64,000 nt of DNA from Roseateles depolymerans (GCF_003387155.1 NZ_QUMT01000001.1:1069066-1133065); one strand, 5' to 3'; counted from the stretch's first letter, positions 1 to 8,893 are shown. A program made the numbers and translations. Notes: generated by a model not told the origin, from the letters alone.

Positions 1-1043
1 CCTCGCAGAGCGTCGACATTGGCGGCGGTCTGTTCAACACCGGTCGCGGCATGGACGCGATGATCCAGGGCCGCGGTTTCTTCCCGGTGAAGGATGACGC
101 CGGCCAGACCGTGTTCACCCGCGTGGGCATCTTCAGCGTGGACAAGAACGGCTTCGTGATCGACAGCCTGGGCCGCAAGGCGCAGGGCTATGCCGCGGTG
201 CTGGATGCCAACGGCAAGCCAGTGGACGGCGCGGGCCTGGGCGCCTTTGGCGACCTGAAGGTGGCCACTGGCCAGATTCCGGCGCAGGCCAGCGAGAAGC
301 TGAACTTCAACGGCAACCTCAGCGCCGACTGGACCACGCCCACTGCCGCGCCGTTCAACAAGGACGATCCGCTGACCTACAACAGCTCGGTGACCTCGGT
401 GATCTACGACTCGCTGGGCACCAAGCACAGCGTGACGCAGTATTTCGTCAAAACCGGCACCGGCACGGCCGATGCGTATTACAGCTTCGACGGCGCGGCC
501 CCGGCCGGCGTGGGCGCGACGCTCAACTTCAATGCGCAGGGCCAGCTGACGGCGGTGCCGACGGTGACGCTCAATGCCACGCCGACCAACGGCGCCGCCC
601 CCATCGCCCTGGCCATCGACTACACCGGCACGACGCAATTCGCCGGCGACACCACCACGCTGACCAATGCCACCGACGGTTATGCCGCCGGCACGCTGAC
701 CGGGACCAGCATCAGCGAGGACGGCTCGCTGGTGGCCACCTACAGCAATGGCGAGAAGCAGACGGTGGGCACGCTGGCGGTGGCGACCTTTGCCAACGAA
801 AGCGGCCTGACGCCGATCAGCGAGACCAGCTGGTCGTCCAGCCAGACCAGCGGCGTGGCACTGTATTCGCGGCCGGGTGCCGGCACGGCGGGCAAGCTGG
901 CGTCGGGATCGCTGGAGCAGTCGAATGTGGACATCACCGGTGAGCTGGTGAGCCTGATGAGCGCGCAGCGCAACTACCAGGCCAACACCAAGGTGATCTC
1001 CACCGAGAACGATGTGATGCAGGCCCTGATGCAGGCCGTGTAA
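1..1043 (+). CDS. flgE: Flagellar hook protein FlgE, 3' part (5' end outside window)
   Basis: The reading frame is open from base 3, so the gene begins upstream of the window. The visible part runs through the typical FlgE core: a GRGFF motif, the 'FTRVGIFSVDKNGFVID' strand that precedes the hook D1/D2 domains, and the C-terminal helix 'VSLMSAQRNYQANTKVI', which is conserved in rod/hook axial proteins. FlgE polymerises outside the cell into the hook that couples rod to filament. The frame ends 10 bp before flgF, so the genes are cotranscribed. An internal ATG at 51 should not be taken as the start, because coding homology continues upstream of it. Confidence 0.93.
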   Translation, partial: SQSVDIGGGLFNTGRGMDAMIQGRGFFPVKDDAGQTVFTRVGIFSVDKNGFVIDSLGRKAQGYAAVLDANGKPVDGAGLGAFGDLKVATGQIPAQASEKLNFNGNLSADWTTPTAAPFNKDDPLTYNSSVTSVIYDSLGTKHSVTQYFVKTGTGTADAYYSFDGAAPAGVGATLNFNAQGQLTAVPTVTLNATPTNGAAPIALAIDYTGTTQFAGDTTTLTNATDGYAAGTLTGTSISEDGSLVATYSNGEKQTVGTLAVATFANESGLTPISETSWSSSQTSGVALYSRPGAGTAGKLASGSLEQSNVDITGELVSLMSAQRNYQANTKVISTENDVMQALMQAV

Positions 1044-1053
1044 GGACGCAGCG

Positions 1054-1788
1054 ATGGACGCCCTGATCTACACCGTGATGAGCGGCGCGGAGCGCATCCA
1101 GCGCGCCCAGGCCGTGCATGCCAACAATCTGGCCAATCTGGAGACGGCTGGTTTCCGGGCCAATCTGGAGCAGGCCAGTGCCGCGCAGGTGAAAGGCTAC
1201 GGCTACGACGCCCGCCATCTGGCCCAGGAACGCTCGGACGTGATCAGCGCCAAGGCGGGCAGCCAGCGCGAGACCGGCCGTGAGCTGGACCTGGCGGTGC
1301 AGGGCGATGGTCTGTTCGCGGTGGCGCAGGACGGACCCGACGGCCGCGAGGCCTACACCCGCGCCGGCACCTTCACGCTGGATGCCGAAGGCCGGCTGAT
1401 GCTGGGGCGGCATGCGGTGATGGGGGAGGGCGGACCGATCGTGCTGCCGCCGCATGACCGGCTGGAGATCCTGTCCGATGGGACGGTGTCCATCCTCAGC
1501 GGCGGTGCGACGGAGATGCAGCCGGTGGACAAGCTCAAGCTGGTCAAGCCGGACTTCGCCACGCTGACGAAGAACGAGGCCGGGCTGCTGGTGCCGCGCA
1601 GCGGCAATGCCCCGGTGAGTGATCCGTCGGTGAAGGTGGCGGCCGGCAAGCTCGAGTCGAGCAATGTGTCGGCGGTGGAGGAGATGGTGGCGACCATGAA
1701 TCTCGCCCGCGATTTCGAGCTGCAGATGCGGCTGTACAAGGCGACGGACGGAATGGCCGATACCGGCAACCGTCTGATGCGCGAATGA
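1054..1788 (+). CDS. flgF: Flagellar proximal rod protein FlgF
   Basis: The 244-residue product has the length usual for FlgF. The N-terminus (MDALIYTVMSGAERIQRAQ, then 'HANNLANLETAGFRANLE') is the axial-protein D0 helix. The C-terminus 'LESSNVSAVEEMVATMNLARDFELQM' is the matching coiled-coil D0/D1 helix. FlgF forms part of the proximal rod in the periplasm and is exported by the flagellar type III apparatus, so it has no Sec signal. A GGA-rich site about 7 bp upstream supports the ATG. It lies between flgE and flgG in the canonical order. FlgF is told from FlgG by the shorter, less conserved N-terminus and by gene order. Confidence 0.95.
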   Translation: MDALIYTVMSGAERIQRAQAVHANNLANLETAGFRANLEQASAAQVKGYGYDARHLAQERSDVISAKAGSQRETGRELDLAVQGDGLFAVAQDGPDGREAYTRAGTFTLDAEGRLMLGRHAVMGEGGPIVLPPHDRLEILSDGTVSILSGGATEMQPVDKLKLVKPDFATLTKNEAGLLVPRSGNAPVSDPSVKVAAGKLESSNVSAVEEMVATMNLARDFELQMRLYKATDGMADTGNRLMRE

Positions 1789-1816
1789 CGACCCCAATCA
1801 AGCCAAGGAGTGCACC

Positions 1817-2605
1817 ATGAACCCAGCCATGTGGATCAGCAAGACCGGCGTGCAGGCGCAGGACGCCAAGCTGCAGGCGATTGCCAACAACCTCGCGAAC
1901 GTGAACACGGTGGGCTTCAAGCGCGACCGGGTGATGTTCGAAGATCTGTTCTATCAGGTGGAGCGTCAGCCGGGCGCGCAGGCGGAGGACGGCACGGCCG
2001 CGCCGACCGGCGTGCAGCTGGGGAACGGGACGCGGCTGGTGGGGACGCAGAAGGTGTTCACCAATGGGAGTCTGCAGGCCACCGGGCAAAGCCTGGATGT
2101 GGCGATTGTGGGCAATGGCTTCCTGCAGGTGGAAGGGCCGGATGGTCGTGCCGCCTATACGCGGGCCGGGCAGTTGCAGATCAATGCGGACGGGCGGCTG
2201 GTGAATGCACATGGGCTGCGGATTCAGCCGGAGATCACGGTGCCGGCGAATGCGACGGCCATCACCATCGGCGAGAACGGGGTGGTGACGGCGCGTGTGG
2301 CCGGCAGTGCGACGCCGACGGAGTTGGGGCAGTTGCGGTTGACGAATTTCCTGAATCCGGCGGGGTTGATGGCGCTCGGGGACAACCTGTTCCAGGAGTC
2401 GGTGGCCAGTGGGAATCCGACCGAGGGCGTGCCCGGGGAGAACGGGCTGGGGACGCTGAAGCAAGGGTCGCTGGAAGGGTCCAATGTGCAGGTGGTGGAG
2501 GAGATGGTGGACATGATCGCCGCTCAGCGCACCTATGAAATGAATACGAAGGTGCTGTCCGCAGCGGACAACATGCTTCAGGTGTTGGCTCAGGCGGCGC
2601 GCTGA
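1817..2605 (+). CDS. flgG: Flagellar distal rod protein FlgG
   Basis: The 262-residue product matches the near-invariant size of FlgG. The N-terminal segment 'MWISKTGVQAQDAKLQ' followed by 'NNLANVNTVGFKRDR' is highly characteristic, and the C-terminal 'EGSNVQVVEEMVDMIAAQRTYEMNTK' is the axial signature. FlgG builds the distal rod that crosses the peptidoglycan and outer membrane, inside the L and P rings encoded next. A strong AAGGAG ribosome-binding site sits 7 bp before the ATG. A second long frame overlaps it in another phase but has no family features. Confidence 0.97.
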   Translation: MNPAMWISKTGVQAQDAKLQAIANNLANVNTVGFKRDRVMFEDLFYQVERQPGAQAEDGTAAPTGVQLGNGTRLVGTQKVFTNGSLQATGQSLDVAIVGNGFLQVEGPDGRAAYTRAGQLQINADGRLVNAHGLRIQPEITVPANATAITIGENGVVTARVAGSATPTELGQLRLTNFLNPAGLMALGDNLFQESVASGNPTEGVPGENGLGTLKQGSLEGSNVQVVEEMVDMIAAQRTYEMNTKVLSAADNMLQVLAQAAR

Positions 2606-2607
2606 TC

Positions 2608-3273
2608 ATGAAGGCCGCTCGTGCACTCACTGTCGGGGGGGCTGGTGTCGTGCTGGCGTTGCTGTCCGCTTGCAGCGCCATGGCGCCGCCGCAGTGGCCC
2701 AGCAACGATCCCGGGACCGTGCCCCTGCCGATCGCGGCAACGCCACGTCCTGCCGGCGGCGGGGTGTTCGTGGCCGGGCGCAGCGCAAGCCTCATCGCCG
2801 ACACGCGCGCGTTTCGCTCTGGGGATGTGCTGACCGTCGTGCTGGAAGAGGCCACGCAGGCGTCGAAGAAGGCCGATACGCAGATGGGGAAGGACAGCAG
2901 CGCAGGCATGAATCTCGACCTGAATGGCAAAACCCGTGCGTATGGTTTGGGGGCGGAGCGTGCATTCAACGGGAGCGCGGCGAGCTCGCAGCAGAACACA
3001 CTTCAGGGGGCCATCACGGTCGTGGTCCAGGAAGTCATGGGGAACGGGTTGCTGCGCGTGGCGGGGGAGAAGAGCCTCACGCTCAATCAAGGCGAAGAAC
3101 TCGTGCGAGTGGCGGGGTATGTGCGGCCCGCCGACGTGGACAGCGAGAACCGGGTGTCGTCGCAGCGGGTGGCGAATGCGAGGATCCTCTACAGCGGGAG
3201 AGGGGCGTTGGCGGATGCGAATACGCCGGGCTGGCTGTCGAGGTGGTTCGTCTCGCCTTGGGCGCCGATTTGA
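2608..3273 (+). CDS. flgH: Flagellar L-ring lipoprotein FlgH
   Basis: The 221-residue product starts 2 bp after the flgG stop. It opens with a lipoprotein signal (hydrophobic stretch ending in a lipobox L-S-A-C at about residue 22). The mature part contains the FlgH core: 'GDVLTVVLEEATQASKKADTQ', the 'GNGLLRVAGEKSLTLNQGEE' strand and 'RVSSQRVANARILYSG'. FlgH assembles the outer-membrane L-ring around the distal rod with the FlgI P-ring. The next gene, flgI, is separated by an unusually long gap carrying an inverted repeat. Confidence 0.96.
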   Translation: MKAARALTVGGAGVVLALLSACSAMAPPQWPSNDPGTVPLPIAATPRPAGGGVFVAGRSASLIADTRAFRSGDVLTVVLEEATQASKKADTQMGKDSSAGMNLDLNGKTRAYGLGAERAFNGSAASSQQNTLQGAITVVVQEVMGNGLLRVAGEKSLTLNQGEELVRVAGYVRPADVDSENRVSSQRVANARILYSGRGALADANTPGWLSRWFVSPWAPI

Positions 3274-3717
3274 CGGTGGTGGGCGTGAGGTGGAGCGCAA
3301 TGGGAGGGAATTGGGCCCCTTTTTTCTCCATGTCCCTCCTGTCCCGCTTCGCGGGCCATTCCTTCCTTAACTTCCGAAAAAAGGGGCCCAATCCCCTCCC
3401 ATCACCACCACCGCGGTCGTTCAAGACAAATGCTTCTTTGACATTGGTGAGAGAGTGCACGGTTCGCAGTCCCCAAGCTGTTGATGCTGCGTTTCGAGAG
3501 AGGCAATCTGCGAGTGCAGAGGAACCTAGAACGACCGCAGTGGTCCGTTCACGCGGAAGAGCTTGCAAACCTCTTCCCCATCAAGACCAAGGGACCTTGC
3601 CCATCGCACCAGCGGTGGAGCGTCCCCGGTGCAAAGGCCCATGACACAGCGCCGATGAAGCAATTGGGCCACGTTGATCTGAATGCCGAAATAACGTTCT
3701 GTCCCCTGGAGGCAGCG
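3274..3717. other. 444-bp non-coding gap between flgH and flgI
   Basis: In most flagellar operons flgH and flgI are nearly contiguous. Here 444 bp separate them and no credible protein is encoded: the frame open into flgI has no family similarity before the FlgI signal peptide. The gap holds a 27-bp near-perfect inverted repeat at 3300-3402 and a separate 10-bp perfect inverted repeat (GCGGTCGTTC at 3413-3422, its complement at 3529-3538). A TTGACA hexamer at 3438-3443 has no good -10 partner. Confidence 0.7.
3300..3402. repeat. 27-bp inverted repeat with inner GC hairpin
   Basis: The left arm (3300-3326) reads ATGGGAGGGAATTGGGCCCC followed by TTTTTTC. The right arm (3376-3402) is its reverse complement with one mismatch. 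The 49-bp interior contains a smaller hairpin, CCCGC-TTC-GCGGG. Short GGTGGTGG matches lie just outside both arms. The arms carry A/T runs, so the transcript could act as a terminator or attenuator. The size would also fit a palindromic mobile element such as a REP or MITE. No target-site duplication is evident by eye. Confidence 0.75.
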
Positions 3718-4815
3718 ATGAAGAAATTTCTGTTGTGCATGCTCCTGCTGGCCTGCGGCTTCAACGCCCAGGCCGCTCAAACCATTCGCCAGTTGGTGAA
3801 TGTGGAAGGCGTGCGCGAAAACCAGCTGCTGGGCTACGGCCTGGTGGTTGGCCTCAATGGCAGCGGGGACAGCACGCAGGTCAAGTTCGCCGGGCAGTCG
3901 GTGGGCAATCTGCTGAAGCAGTTCGGGGTGAAGCTGCCGGAGCGGACCGAGGCGAAGTCGCGCAATGCAGCCGCTGTGATGGTGAGTGCTGTGTTTCCGA
4001 GTGGCTATCGGCGTGGGCAGACTATTGATGTGACGGTGTCGTCACTCGGGGATGCGAAGAGCTTGCGCGGTGGCACGCTGCTGTTGACCGAGTTGCACGC
4101 GGCCGATGGCGAGGTGTACGCGCTCGCGCAGGGCAATCTGGTGGTGACCGGGCTGAATGCGCAAGGGCAGAGCGGGTCCAGCGTGACGGTGAATACGCCG
4201 ACCGCAGGCCGGGTGCCCAATGGCGCCAGCATCGAGCGGGAGATCGAGTCGGACTTCAGTACGCGACCGGAAGTGGTGCTGAATCTGAAGCGTCCGAGCT
4301 TTGAGACGGCCACCAAGATCGTGAATGCCGTGAACGAACGGTTTGGGGCGGAGACGGCAACGACGCGGGACGGCACCAGCGTGACCGTGCGCGCTCCCCT
4401 GTCCGGCACGGAACGAGTCGCTTTTGTGGCCCGGCTGGAAGGCATGAGCGTGGACGCCGCCGCTGCCTTGCCCCGCGTGATCTTCAACTCCCGCACTGGG
4501 ACGGTGGTGATCGCGGACGGCGTGAAAGTGCGCGCGGCTGCGGTGTCGCATGGGTCCCTGAAAGTGGTGATCAGCGAAACGCCGCAGGTGAGCCAGCCCA
4601 ATCCGCTCAGCCAGGGCAAGACCCAGGTGGTGCCGCAGTCCCAGGTGCGGGTGGATCAGGGTGACGGACGCATGTTCCGATGGCCCGCCGGGACGTCGCT
4701 GCAATCCATCGTCGACATGGTCAACAGCATCGGTGCGAATCCGGATGACTTGATGGCCATCCTTCAGGCCCTGGATCAGGCCGGTGCCATCGAAGGCGAG
4801 TTGCAGGTGATTTGA
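3718..4815 (+). CDS. flgI: Flagellar P-ring protein FlgI
   Basis: The start was set at the ATG behind a GGAGG site, giving a 365-residue protein with a Sec signal peptide ([19 protein letters not shown]) cleaved before AQTIRQLVN. The mature N-terminus '[20 protein letters not shown]' is the FlgI hallmark, and the C-terminal '[22 protein letters not shown]' is also diagnostic. FlgI is exported to the periplasm and forms the P-ring in the peptidoglycan layer. The upstream open frame to 3481 is not part of the protein. FlgJ follows closely. Confidence 0.97.
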   Translation: MKKFLLCMLLLACGFNAQAAQTIRQLVNVEGVRENQLLGYGLVVGLNGSGDSTQVKFAGQSVGNLLKQFGVKLPERTEAKSRNAAAVMVSAVFPSGYRRGQTIDVTVSSLGDAKSLRGGTLLLTELHAADGEVYALAQGNLVVTGLNAQGQSGSSVTVNTPTAGRVPNGASIEREIESDFSTRPEVVLNLKRPSFETATKIVNAVNERFGAETATTRDGTSVTVRAPLSGTERVAFVARLEGMSVDAAAALPRVIFNSRTGTVVIADGVKVRAAAVSHGSLKVVISETPQVSQPNPLSQGKTQVVPQSQVRVDQGDGRMFRWPAGTSLQSIVDMVNSIGANPDDLMAILQALDQAGAIEGELQVI

Positions 4816-4830
4816 GCGTTGGAGGCCGCG

Positions 4831-5169
4831 ATGATTGATCTACCCCAGAGCGGACCGATTCCGCTGGACGCCAAGCCGGATGCGGAGGTCCGCGTCAAGG
4901 CCCAGGCCACCGACGCCGCCGTGAAGTTCGAGGCGTTTTTCATCAAGCAGATGATCAGCCAGATGCGCGCCGGTACCCGCGCCCTCGCCGATGAGGACAG
5001 CGCCGACAGCAAACGCGTCAATCAGGACATGCTCGACCTGGCCGACGGGCTGGTGGCCGATGCGCTGGCCCAGCAACGCGCCTTCGGTATCGCCGATCTG
5101 ATGCTCAAACAGGTGTTGCCGCATTTAAGTGACAGCCCCGCCGGGTCGCCTTCCCCGAAGGAGCAGTGA
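4831..5169 (+). CDS. flgJ: Single-domain FlgJ rod-cap protein
   Basis: The ATG at 4831 is preceded at ideal distance by GGAGG (4821-4825), so it is preferred to the upstream TTG. The 112-residue product matches only the N-terminal rod-binding domain of FlgJ ('AAVKFEAFFIKQMISQMRAGT', 'DMLDLADGLVADALAQQRAFGIADLML'). The C-terminal peptidoglycan hydrolase domain of the classical roughly 300-residue enzyme is absent, and the gene ends cleanly before flgK. Single-domain FlgJ proteins are known in several lineages and need a separate lytic enzyme to open the wall for the rod. Confidence 0.9.
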   Translation: MIDLPQSGPIPLDAKPDAEVRVKAQATDAAVKFEAFFIKQMISQMRAGTRALADEDSADSKRVNQDMLDLADGLVADALAQQRAFGIADLMLKQVLPHLSDSPAGSPSPKEQ

Positions 5170-5240
5170 GATCACAGGGTCAGCCCCGTTGATCGGCACC
5201 GACTCCCGTCATTCCTCCTTCAACTGCCCCACTACCCGCC

Positions 5241-6608
5241 ATGAGCATCATCCTGAATGGCCTGACCGGTGCATTGGCCGCCCAGGCTGCCCTGAATGCC
5301 ACCAGCCAGAACGTCGCCAATGCGATGACGCCAGGCTATACCCGCCAGGGCGTGCTGCTGGGCTCGCTGCAGACGCCCCAGGGCGGCTCCGGTGTGCAGG
5401 TGTCGTCGCTGCTGCGCTTTTCGGACGGCTACAAGAACCTGCAGCTGTGGCAGGCCACCAGCAATCTCGGTCAGTACAAGGCCGGGCAGGCCTATTTGAC
5501 GCAGCTCGAACAGGTGATGTCCGATGACACGGCCAATATCAATGAAGGCATCGACCAGTTCTTCGCCGCACTGAATGCCGCCAGCGTGCAGCCAGAGTCC
5601 GGCCCCCTGCGCGAAGCGGTCATCACCGCTGCCGATGGGCTGGTCAAGCGCTTTGACAGCCTGCAGCAGCTGTTTGCCAATCAGCAGACCGCCATCGCGT
5701 CGCAGCGCGACGGCGTGGTGAGCCAGGTCAATACGCTCACCCAGGACATCGCGCTGCTGAACAAGCAGATCGCCGCCGGCCGCAGCGCCGGTGTGAACGA
5801 CGCCGGCCTGCAGGACGCAAGAGACGAGAAGATCAAGTCGCTGTCGGAACTGGTCAGCCTGCAGGTGGTGGCGACGCCGGACGGCGCCAAAAGCATCTCG
5901 CTCAAGGGCGGACAACCGCTGGTGGTCGGCGCCGATGCTGCCACGCTGATGACGGACGGTCCCGATCAGCTCAAAGTGGTGTTCGCCAGCACCCAGTTCA
6001 CCTTTGCCGATGCGGGCCTGGGGGGGCAGCTCGGCGGACTGGCCGATTTGCAGAAGCAGGTGTTGACGCCCATGGCCACCACCATCTCGGAATTGGCCCT
6101 GGGCATGGGCAATGCCTTCAATACCCAGCTCGCCGCCGGCTTCGCGCCGCCGGCCGCCACACCCGGCCAGCCGCTGTTCGACACCAGCAGCGGTCGGCTC
6201 AAGCTGACCGGCCTGTCCGCCGCGAATCTGGCGTTCTCCAGCAGCCCGACCGTCAGCGGCGACAGCGGCAACCTCACCGCCCTGGTCGGCCTCAAGAACA
6301 AGACGCTGACCATGACCACCTTCGACACGAAGGGCGCCGCCATCGGCACCAGCAATGTGGTGCTGGGCGACGTGTTCACCCAGCTGGTGGGCAAGCTGGG
6401 CGTGGCCAGCAGCCTGAACCAGGCGTCCCAGACCACCGCCACGACCGTGCGCGACCAGGCCGAGGAGAACTGGAAGTCCAGCAGCGGCGTCAATACCGAC
6501 GAGGAAGCCATCAGCCTGATGCAATACCAGCAGATGTACCAGGCCAACATGAAGGTCGTGGCCGTGGCCAACCAGTTGTTCGACAGCACCCTGGCCATGC
6601 TGGGTTGA
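5241..6608 (+). CDS. flgK: Flagellar hook-associated protein 1 FlgK
   Basis: The 455-residue product begins 'MSIILNGLTGALAAQAALNATSQNVANAMTPGYTRQ', the standard FlgK D0 helix. It ends 'EEAISLMQYQQMYQANMKVV', the matching C-terminal helix. FlgK is the first junction protein between hook and filament, secreted by the flagellar export apparatus. At 455 residues it is shorter than the roughly 550-residue enterobacterial protein, mainly in the variable middle domain. flgL follows with a 14-bp spacer, consistent with cotranscription. Confidence 0.94.
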   Translation: MSIILNGLTGALAAQAALNATSQNVANAMTPGYTRQGVLLGSLQTPQGGSGVQVSSLLRFSDGYKNLQLWQATSNLGQYKAGQAYLTQLEQVMSDDTANINEGIDQFFAALNAASVQPESGPLREAVITAADGLVKRFDSLQQLFANQQTAIASQRDGVVSQVNTLTQDIALLNKQIAAGRSAGVNDAGLQDARDEKIKSLSELVSLQVVATPDGAKSISLKGGQPLVVGADAATLMTDGPDQLKVVFASTQFTFADAGLGGQLGGLADLQKQVLTPMATTISELALGMGNAFNTQLAAGFAPPAATPGQPLFDTSSGRLKLTGLSAANLAFSSSPTVSGDSGNLTALVGLKNKTLTMTTFDTKGAAIGTSNVVLGDVFTQLVGKLGVASSLNQASQTTATTVRDQAEENWKSSSGVNTDEEAISLMQYQQMYQANMKVVAVANQLFDSTLAMLG

Positions 6609-6622
6609 TCCGGGAGCCCCCC

Positions 6623-7507
6623 ATGCGCATTGCCAGCAATCAGTACCACACGACCATGAACAGCGCGCTGCAGGCCGCCAACGAAGGCCTGACGCACGTG
6701 ATGCAGCAAATGGCCTCCGGCCAGCGGGTGCTCAAGCCGTCCGACGACAGCATCGCCACGCTGCGCCTGTCCCGCCTGTCCCGCGAGGAAGCATCGTTGA
6801 CCCAGTACCGGGACAACATCGGCGCACTCAAGAGCCGCCTCAAGACCAGCGAAGTGACGCTGGACAGCATCAAGGACGACCTGCAAGCCACCCGCGACCT
6901 GCTGGTCTGGGCCGCCGACGCCGGCAACACCGGCGACGACTTGAACGCCATGTCCGGGTCGATGAAGACCTTGCACGACAGCCTCCTGTACCTGGCCAAC
7001 AGCAAGAATGCCGAGGGCCGTTATCTGTTCTCCGGCACCGCCAGCGACCAACCCACCGTGGACGCTGCCTATGCCTTCCAGGGCAACCTCCAGACGCAGC
7101 AGGTGGCCGTGGCCGACAACATGACCGTGCCCGCCAATGTGACGCTGGAGACCATGGGCGCCTTCCTGCAGCAGCTCAATGCGCTCACCGGCCAGCTCGC
7201 CGCCCCCGGCGTGACCGCCGAAGGCGCCCACGCCAACGTGACCGCCCTGATCACGGCCCTGGACCAGACGCTCAATTCGGTCTCCGGCAAGATCGGTCAG
7301 CTCGGCGGTCGCCAGAACATCCTGGAGACGCTGGACAACAACCATGCCTCGGTGAGCCTGTCCAACCAGCAGGCCGCCCTGGACATCGGCCAGATCGACT
7401 ACGGCGAGGCCGCCACCCGGCTCAACAGCTACACCCTCGCACTTCAGGCCACGCAGAAGGCCTACGCCAAGGTCAGCGCGCTGAGCCTGTTCGACGCCAT
7501 TTCCTGA
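6623..7507 (+). CDS. flgL: Flagellar hook-associated protein 3 FlgL
   Basis: The start is placed at the ATG of MRIASNQYHTTMNSALQ, behind a GGGAG site, rather than the TTG overlapping flgK. The 294-residue product shows the flagellin-like N-terminus ('MQQMASGQRVLKPSDDSIATLRLSRL') and the C-terminal 'DYGEAATRLNSYTLALQATQKAYAKVSALSLFDAI' of FlgL. FlgL is the second hook-filament junction protein and touches the first flagellin subunits. It is the last recognisable flagellar gene in the window. Confidence 0.94.
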   Translation: MRIASNQYHTTMNSALQAANEGLTHVMQQMASGQRVLKPSDDSIATLRLSRLSREEASLTQYRDNIGALKSRLKTSEVTLDSIKDDLQATRDLLVWAADAGNTGDDLNAMSGSMKTLHDSLLYLANSKNAEGRYLFSGTASDQPTVDAAYAFQGNLQTQQVAVADNMTVPANVTLETMGAFLQQLNALTGQLAAPGVTAEGAHANVTALITALDQTLNSVSGKIGQLGGRQNILETLDNNHASVSLSNQQAALDIGQIDYGEAATRLNSYTLALQATQKAYAKVSALSLFDAIS

Positions 7508-7516
7508 CGCGCTGCC

Positions 7517-8719
7517 ATGGCCTCTCTGCTTGCCCCCGCCACGCCCTCCGTCTTGCCTCGCCTACCTGCCGGTACAGCGACCGCTTCGGCAGCCGGCAGC
7601 GGCGCCACGGCGGTGGCCGGCGCTTCGGCCACTTCCAGCGCCCTGGCGGGTTCGGGCGGCTTCACCGCCCAGGCCGGCGCGGTCCTGGGCAACGAGTTTC
7701 GTCCTGCGACGCAAGGGCTGGCCGCAACCGCGCAGACGCTTGCTGCACCGCCCACAAGCGGCTTGATCGAGCGCGGGGAAACGGATCCGTCCGTCGCGTT
7801 GCGCGCCGATGCCGAGTTGCCCCTGTCTCGGCAGCCTGGTCAGCAGCAACGCCTGGGGCGCTTGCAGCAAGGGCTGGACTATCTGGACCGCCTGGCTTCG
7901 TCCGTCCAGCAGGTCAAGCACGGGCTGAGCGACACGCTGGCGCGGCGTAGTGCCCCCTCAGACTCCCTGAACCAGCAAGTGGAGCAGCTGCGCCAACTGT
8001 GGTCGCAGCGCGCCGAAGCCGCAGGCGGACGGGTGGATGCCCAGCTGCAGGCCGCCGAAGGACCGGATGCCAGCGCCCGCCAGCGCTTCAAGTTGCGCGG
8101 CCTGGACCTGGCCGTGCTGCAGCAAGGCGGTCGGGAAACCCTGCGCCTGCAATTGCCCGGCCAAGCCGTGCCGCAAGGCGAAGGCACCAGCAGCAAACCG
8201 GTTCAACTGGCGGTGACGCTGCAGGGGGAAGGCACCCAGGAACAGCTGAATGTGCTGGCCAAGGCCCTGGCTCCGGCGGGGCTGGAAGTGCTGGTGCAGG
8301 GGCAGGACATCGTGTTCCAGATGGCCGAAGCCCAGTGGCCCGCGCTTCGGGACGGCCTCACGGTGCGCGGAGAAGGCAAACGCTTCCCCAGCGGTCAACC
8401 CGTGCGCGCCATGCTGGAGCCCGCCCCCGAAGCCCTGCAACCGCAGCGCTGGAACCTGCAGGACGTGAAAGGACAGCGCGAGGCGCTGGGCCAACTGCTG
8501 CAGGCCGAACCGCGGCTGGCGCAGGCGCGGCAGACCCTGGGCCAGCAGTTTCAGCAAACCGCCAAGCCCGTGGTCACCAACGTCGAGGAGGCCAAGGACC
8601 TGGTCAGCGACATCACCAGCACCATGAAGGCGTTGGACTTCCAGTCGCTCGGGGCGCTGCTGCCGGCTGTGCAGGGACTGCACCGTCAGCGCGTGCAGCA
8701 GTTGCTCAACCCTCGCTGA
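7517..8719 (+). CDS. Uncharacterised 400-residue protein next to flgL
   Basis: The gene starts 9 bp after flgL and probably shares its transcript. No family was recognised. Residues 1-60 are Ala/Gly/Ser/Thr-rich with no Sec signal. The middle is rich in Gln and Leu ('QQVEQLRQLWSQRAEAAGGR') with coiled-coil character. The C-terminal 100 residues form amphipathic helices ('NVEEAKDLVSDITSTMKALDFQSLGALL'). Its operon position and Gln-rich, low-complexity N-terminus suggest an exported or accessory flagellar protein, but that is inference from context only. No FliK-type switch domain was seen. Confidence 0.75.
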   Translation: MASLLAPATPSVLPRLPAGTATASAAGSGATAVAGASATSSALAGSGGFTAQAGAVLGNEFRPATQGLAATAQTLAAPPTSGLIERGETDPSVALRADAELPLSRQPGQQQRLGRLQQGLDYLDRLASSVQQVKHGLSDTLARRSAPSDSLNQQVEQLRQLWSQRAEAAGGRVDAQLQAAEGPDASARQRFKLRGLDLAVLQQGGRETLRLQLPGQAVPQGEGTSSKPVQLAVTLQGEGTQEQLNVLAKALAPAGLEVLVQGQDIVFQMAEAQWPALRDGLTVRGEGKRFPSGQPVRAMLEPAPEALQPQRWNLQDVKGQREALGQLLQAEPRLAQARQTLGQQFQQTAKPVVTNVEEAKDLVSDITSTMKALDFQSLGALLPAVQGLHRQRVQQLLNPR

Positions 8720-8893
8720 TCAAAGATCGCCCACCAGATCGTTGTACTGGTAGGCGGCGCACACCGTGTGCGTCTTCAGCGGACTGTTGGACAACTTCAG
8801 CACCAGCGTGCTGAGCGCCGAGTTCTCCCGGCAATTGCCCTGGCTGACCGACCCCAGAACGCTGGCGCCACTTCGCAGGCGCGCCAGCTTCGA
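8720..8893 (-). pseudogene. Possible 3' remnant of a minus-strand gene
   Basis: On the minus strand, a frame of 57 codons without a start ends at a stop overlapping the region just after the 400-residue gene. It reads ...GNCRENSALSTLVLKL followed by SNSPLKTHTVCAAYQYNDLV, which looks more like real protein (balanced composition, two Cys) than the usual high-GC shadow frames. The frame is closed upstream by a stop at 8894, so at best this is a truncated leftover. The protein family is unknown. The rest of the 298-bp gap up to 9017 shows nothing convincing. Confidence 0.3.

Noticed and set aside
3481-3717. Extended N-terminus of FlgI
   Set aside because: The open frame upstream has no FlgI similarity, and a GGAGG site plus a clean signal peptide mark the ATG at 3718.
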